Source: Clostridia bacterium (lineage in GTDB: Bacteria > Bacillota > Clostridia > Lachnospirales > Lachnospiraceae). Taken from it: 32,564 bases of DNA. Location of the stretch: NCBI GenBank assembly GCA_028722515.1, contig JAQYGS010000158.1, positions 1 through 32,564 of the forward strand, given 5' to 3'. The notes beneath the pieces were generated by a model. It saw nothing but the letters and a program-made list of their open reading frames with translations. It was not told the origin of the DNA and searched no databases. The translations under genes and the position numbers were made by a program. Positions within the stretch are counted from its first letter, which is position 1. Every line of letters begins with the position of its first letter. This document shows positions 29,252 through 32,564 of this stretch, piece after piece.

Positions 29252-30298
29252 TCACTTTAATCTGTAATAGCATATACTTTTGCCGGCACCCTCACGCTTC
29301 AGTTCGCCGGATGCCACCAGCTTGCGGAGTGCACCCTCAATGGAACTGATACTAAGCGAAGGACATAGTTCACGGATGTCCTGCTTGGTGAATCGACCGA
29401 TTTTATTCATGGTGGCGCGCCTTACAATCTCCAATGCAGGCAGCCTGGTTTCCACCAGTGCAAAACGTTCTTCAAAATCCTTATAGGCGGCAAGGATTGT
29501 TCCAAGCAGATACTTAATGAACGGAACCACATCTTCTGTGCCTTCATGCCAACCAATCTGAGCCTGGCCAAGAGCGTCATAATAAAGGTCTTTGTTTTTT
29601 GCGATTTTTGCTTCCAGAGAGATGTACTTTCCGACATAGTAACCATTTCTGTAGAGCATCAGTGTTGTGAGCAGCCTGCTCATTCTGCCGTTGCCGTCAT
29701 TAAACGGGTGAATACACAGGAAATCGTGAATGAAAACAGGGATTGCAATCAGCGGTTCGACCTCCATATTCCCAATGACACGATTGTATTCTTCGCAGAT
29801 CCTGTCCAGCGCCTCCGGAGTTTCATAGGGAGCAAGAGGCGTAAACAAGACTTCCACATGACCATCCGGGTATGTGGCGCTGATATAATTTTGCACACTC
29901 TTAGTTCTGCCAGCCATAGGATTATTCATGTGACTGTACAGAATTTTATGCAGCTGCAGGATATAATTCTGTGTGATCGGAATGACATCGAAACTTTCGT
30001 GAATAATATTGAGAACATCACGGTAACCTGCAATCTCCTGTTCATCACGGTTTTTCGGTGTGGTTTTTTCCTCCACCAACTGTTTGATACGGGTACTTGT
30101 GGTCACAATACCTTCTATGGCATTGGATGCTTCGGTACTTTGCACCTTCGCTATCTCCACCAGTTTCTCCAATTCTTCCGGGCGCTGTTTTAAATACATT
30201 TCCTGCTTTCCGGCTTCTTTATATATTGCTGCAACGAGACCGAGAATGTCCGAATCCCATTTTTTGCTCTTTATTTCAGAATAATTAAAAGTTCTCAT
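29252..30298 (-). CDS. Fic-domain AMPylase (class II) with C-terminal winged helix
   Basis: The start was moved to ATG 30298 because GGAGGTAAGGTT precedes it; the track's 30361 adds 21 residues. The protein has 348 residues. It carries the Fic core IHPFNDGNGRMSRLL with H197, the catalytic histidine, and the phosphate-binding G-N-G-R. The inhibitory helix motif S-x-x-x-E-G (SNAIEG, 58-63) lies N-terminal, so E62 should block ATP until relieved. A flap-like segment (VEVLFTPLAPYE) presents the target. Residues about 285-348 form a winged helix (FTKQDIRELCPSLSISSIEGALRKLVASGEL). Fic enzymes usually transfer AMP to a protein hydroxyl. The target is unknown and no antitoxin gene is adjacent. The winged helix and promoter repeats suggest self-regulation. 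Confidence 0.93.
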   Translation of the reverse strand: MRTFNYSEIKSKKWDSDILGLVAAIYKEAGKQEMYLKQRPEELEKLVEIAKVQSTEASNAIEGIVTTSTRIKQLVEEKTTPKNRDEQEIAGYRDVLNIIHESFDVIPITQNYILQLHKILYSHMNNPMAGRTKSVQNYISATYPDGHVEVLFTPLAPYETPEALDRICEEYNRVIGNMEVEPLIAIPVFIHDFLCIHPFNDGNGRMSRLLTTLMLYRNGYYVGKYISLEAKIAKNKDLYYDALGQAQIGWHEGTEDVVPFIKYLLGTILAAYKDFEERFALVETRLPALEIVRRATMNKIGRFTKQDIRELCPSLSISSIEGALRKLVASGELKREGAGKSICYYRLK

Positions 30299-30305
30299 AA
30301 CCTTA

Positions 30306-30310
30306 CCTCC
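30306..30310 (-). promoter_or_regulatory. RBS deciding the start of fic
   Basis: GGAGG with 7 nt to ATG 30298. The track's longer start at 30361 lies upstream of the promoter -10, so it cannot be translated from that promoter. Confidence 0.75.
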
Positions 30311-30314
30311 AGGT

Positions 30315-30400
30315 TGTTCCCTCAAATCATAGTGCAAAATAAGGGAAAAGTCAATAAGCAAGGGATATTTCCCTTAATAGTATCTCAATTTTAAGGGAAA
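30315..30400. promoter_or_regulatory. TAAGGGAAA repeat cluster over the fic promoter, candidate operator
   Basis: Copies of TAAGGGAAA or its complement occur at 30392-30400, 30368-30376, 30360-30365 (short) and 30340-30348, with a variant TTGAGGGAA near 30317-30325. Two are arranged as an inverted repeat, AAGGGA-TATT-TCCCTT (30360-30375). One lies between -35 and -10 and one at the likely transcription start. Two further variants (TTAAGGGAA, TTGAGGGAG) lie beyond the gene's 3' end at 29222-29251. This is how a repressor operator array looks. The regulator is likely the Fic winged helix itself, by inference. Confidence 0.6.
30326..30354 (-). promoter_or_regulatory. fic promoter (TTGACT-17-TATGAT)
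   Basis: TTGACT (30349-30354) and TATGAT (30326-30331) are 17 bp apart on minus. The spacer contains one copy of the TAAGGGAAA repeat. Confidence 0.75.
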
Positions 30401-30420
30401 ATATTGTACATTTCATAAAG

Positions 30421-30468
30421 AAAAAGTGCAGAAAATGCCATATTCATCATAATTTGGATGAACACTTT
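30421..30468 (-). terminator. Possible weak terminator after the helicase gene
   Basis: On minus, AAAGTG and TTCATC pair with GATGAA and CACTTT with an asymmetric bulge, followed by TTTTTC. The gap 30401-30485 holds nothing else. It is a weak candidate only. Confidence 0.3.
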
Positions 30469-30485
30469 CTTGTCTGTTATTCTGA

Positions 30486-32564
30486 TCAGATCTTTTTCAG
30501 TTTTGCAAATCCTGCAAACATCTTTTTTACACCGGCTCTGTCGAAATCTACGGTAACCTCGTAATCTCTTCCGCCATCTGCAATATTTTTCACCACTCCC
30601 ACACCAAACTTCACATGGAGAACCCTGTCGCCGACCTGGTAATCCAGTGAAGCAGCTTTGGTTACTTTGACTTCTCTGGTCTGATAAGGTCTGGATGTAA
30701 AAGCACTTTTCATTTTTTCAAGACTTCTGTCTGTGGGAATACTGTCCTTTATTTTATCTTTCTTCTCTTCCACTGTATAGCCAAGTTCTACAAGTTCTCT
30801 TGGAATTTCCCTTACAAATCTGGAAACCTTGTTATATTTTACCTCACCCCGGATCATCCGCTGTCTGGCACATGAAAGGGTAAGCTCCTTCATCGCCCTG
30901 GTGATTCCCACATAACACAGGCGTCGTTCTTCCTCCAGGTCTGTACCATCATCTGAAATAATGGAAAGATAGGATGGAAAAATGCCGTCTTCCATTCCTG
31001 TCAGGTAAACCCGGGGGAACTCCAGGCCTTTAGCACTGTGCAAAGTCATAAGAAGCACATAATCCTGACCTGGATCCACACTGTCAATATCAGCGATCAG
31101 GGCAATTTCCTCCAGAAAACCAGACAAAGTAGCAGGCTGTCCCTTTTTTTCCATAGTTTCCTGGTAAGACTCTGTTTTTGATATTAATTCATCAATATTC
31201 TCGATTCTGTCTCTGGCTTCATCCGTATCTTCTGCTTCCAGTGCATCCACATATCCTGTAAGCCGGATCACTTCTTCCAGAAGCTCCCTGACTGTACAGC
31301 AGTCCGCCTTGCTTCTAAGTCCCTGAATAAAAGTCACAAATCCTTCTATTTTGGAGGCTGTCCTCCCAAGTGAGGGAATTTCGCCTGCTTCACGAAGGGC
31401 ATCATAAAAGCTTATATCCATTTCCTCCGCATAATCCTGTACTTTGCCAAGAGTGGCTGCTCCAATACCTCTTCTTGGAATATTGATGATTCTTTTTACT
31501 GCCAGATCATCTCTTGCATTATCAATTGTTTTCAGATAACAGATCAGATCCTTGATCTCTTTACGAGAGTAGAAATTGATTCCTCCCACAATTTTGTATG
31601 GAATATTTGCATACAGGAATTTTTCTTCAAACAGCCTTGACTGGGCATTTGTCCTGTAAAGAACCGCACAGTCTTTATAACTGCATTTTCCCTCTCTGTG
31701 AGCTTTGGAAATATCTCCCACAACGTATTCCGCCTCTTCAAATCCGTTCATAAACTGCCGAAAATGAATCTTATCTCCCTCAGGGTTCTCTGTCCAGAGT
31801 GTCTTGGGCTTACGTGCCGCATTATTGGCTATTACATGATTGGCTGCATTTAATATATTCTTTGTAGACCGATAATTCTGCTCCAGACGGATTACATATG
31901 CATTTGGAAAAACCTTCTCAAAGCCCAGAATATTTCCGATATTAGCCCCCCTGAACTTATAAATTGACTGATCATCATCTCCCACCACGCACAAGTTTCC
32001 ATATTTTGATGCCAGAAGACTTACAAACTGAAACTGAGCCGTATTGGTATCCTGATATTCATCCACCATAATATACCGAAACCGTTCCTGATAATTTTTC
32101 AGTACATCCGGACAGGTTTTAAAAAGTTCAACTGTTTTCATGATCAGATCATCAAAATCAAGTGCATTGTTCTTACGCAGAGAAGCCTGGTATTCTCTGT
32201 AGACTGAAGCTATTTTTTTCTTGTTAAAATCTCCTCCAGCATCCTTTTCCATTTCATCTGGAGTGATCAGTTCATCCTTGGCATGAGAAATTTGTGAAAG
32301 TATGGTGTTTTCCCTGAGGTATTTCGTATCAATATTAAGGCGCCGGCAGATGTCTTTCACCAGAGATTTCTGATCATCCGTATCATAAATGGTAAACCGG
32401 TTATCAAATCCCAGTCTGTCAATATAACGTCTTAGGATGCGGGCACATGTAGAATGGAATGTGGATACCCATATGCTCTCCGAACCAAATCCCACAATCT
32501 GATCCACACGTTCTCTCATTTCACTTGCAGCCTTATTTGTAAAAGTAATAGCCAGAATATTCCA
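30486..32564 (-). CDS. pcrA: ATP-dependent DNA helicase PcrA/UvrD (N-terminus cut by window edge)
   Basis: This superfamily 1 3'-5' helicase acts in DNA repair, plasmid replication and clearing of RecA or RNA polymerase. The frame is open to the right edge, beginning WNILAITFTNKAASEM (motif Ia). Walker A and the first part of domain 1A therefore lie outside; the track's start at 32519 is an internal Met. Visible motifs are VDEYQDTN (II, DExx box), VGDDDQSIYKFRGA (III), LEQNYRSTKNI (IV), LMTLHSAKGLEFPRVYL (V) and EERRLCYVGITRA (VI). The C-terminal part (YQVGDRVLHVKFGVGVV...VTVDFDRAGVKKMFAGFAKL) is the Tudor-like PcrA tail that contacts RNA polymerase. About 692 of roughly 740-760 residues are in the window. 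Confidence 0.96.
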   Translation of the reverse strand, partial: WNILAITFTNKAASEMRERVDQIVGFGSESIWVSTFHSTCARILRRYIDRLGFDNRFTIYDTDDQKSLVKDICRRLNIDTKYLRENTILSQISHAKDELITPDEMEKDAGGDFNKKKIASVYREYQASLRKNNALDFDDLIMKTVELFKTCPDVLKNYQERFRYIMVDEYQDTNTAQFQFVSLLASKYGNLCVVGDDDQSIYKFRGANIGNILGFEKVFPNAYVIRLEQNYRSTKNILNAANHVIANNAARKPKTLWTENPEGDKIHFRQFMNGFEEAEYVVGDISKAHREGKCSYKDCAVLYRTNAQSRLFEEKFLYANIPYKIVGGINFYSRKEIKDLICYLKTIDNARDDLAVKRIINIPRRGIGAATLGKVQDYAEEMDISFYDALREAGEIPSLGRTASKIEGFVTFIQGLRSKADCCTVRELLEEVIRLTGYVDALEAEDTDEARDRIENIDELISKTESYQETMEKKGQPATLSGFLEEIALIADIDSVDPGQDYVLLMTLHSAKGLEFPRVYLTGMEDGIFPSYLSIISDDGTDLEEERRLCYVGITRAMKELTLSCARQRMIRGEVKYNKVSRFVREIPRELVELGYTVEEKKDKIKDSIPTDRSLEKMKSAFTSRPYQTREVKVTKAASLDYQVGDRVLHVKFGVGVVKNIADGGRDYEVTVDFDRAGVKKMFAGFAKLKKI

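Noticed and set aside
29204-29260. Terminator between the RNA methyltransferase and fic
   Set aside because: No stem with a T-run could be found in the 48-bp convergent gap.
29546-30193. 215-residue plus ORF opposite fic
   Set aside because: It is antisense to the conserved Fic core and has no ribosome site or recognisable domain.

Overview
The window looks like chromosome from a low-GC Gram-positive anaerobe, most likely a member of the Lachnospiraceae (Clostridia). The support is strong AGGAGG ribosome sites, TTGACA/TATAAT promoters, poly-T intrinsic terminators, and family content: DUF5685, DUF1002, TPTPKPTA-type wall-spanning repeats, a BMP/Nup nucleoside transporter and a Cauli_VI-type RNase H. 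This placement is inference from gene families, not a database result. I see no rRNA, tRNA, CRISPR array, insertion sequence or integrase.

Region 1 (1-3825, minus strand): a biotin transporter bioY cut by the window edge, with an inverted repeat overlapping its promoter; a large PEP-synthase-like ATP-grasp protein with a KaiC-like N-terminus lacking Walker A; and an RNase H upstream of it. Region 2 (3900-7075, plus strand): a promoter, a leader ending in an intrinsic terminator (an attenuator), then ilvB, ilvN and a small alarmone synthetase packed as an operon. The first two make acetolactate for valine, leucine and isoleucine, and the third makes (p)ppGpp. A perfect 19-bp inverted repeat ends this unit and the converging transporter operon. 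Region 3 (7078-12169, minus): BMP substrate-binding protein, a stem-loop, then ATPase and two permeases of a nucleoside-type ABC importer.

Region 4 (12198-20601, minus) is an envelope and secretion block. It has a secreted papain-like (C1A) protease with a long structured leader, followed by an SH3/Pro-Thr membrane-anchored protein. Next is a small eight-cysteine protein under a cobalamin riboswitch with two tandem terminator-like hairpins, then a coiled-coil NlpC/P60 hydrolase and a cell-wall-binding-repeat peptidase. A small unknown gene lies at its 3' end. Region 5 (20634-24350, minus) is a tight five-gene operon: rRNA methyltransferase, flavin reductase, membrane zinc-ribbon protein, DUF5685 and a J-domain protein with a cysteine-rich tail. 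Region 6 (24385-27380, minus) carries a DUF1002 secreted protein and a HAD phosphatase-mntP pair.

Region 7 (27448-32564): a small acidic membrane protein and an RNA m5U methyltransferase on the plus strand. Then on the minus strand come a Fic protein with a C-terminal winged helix, whose promoter is studded with TAAGGGAAA repeats, and the 3' part of a PcrA/UvrD helicase cut by the window end. The best candidates for something new are the B12-riboswitch/Cys-rich protein locus with its extra 77-nt hairpin, the apparently self-regulated Fic-winged-helix cassette, the ilvBN-alarmone synthetase operon with its unassigned attenuator, and the long structured leader of the protease operon. Several start codons in the ORF track were moved on ribosome-site evidence; this is stated in each entry.
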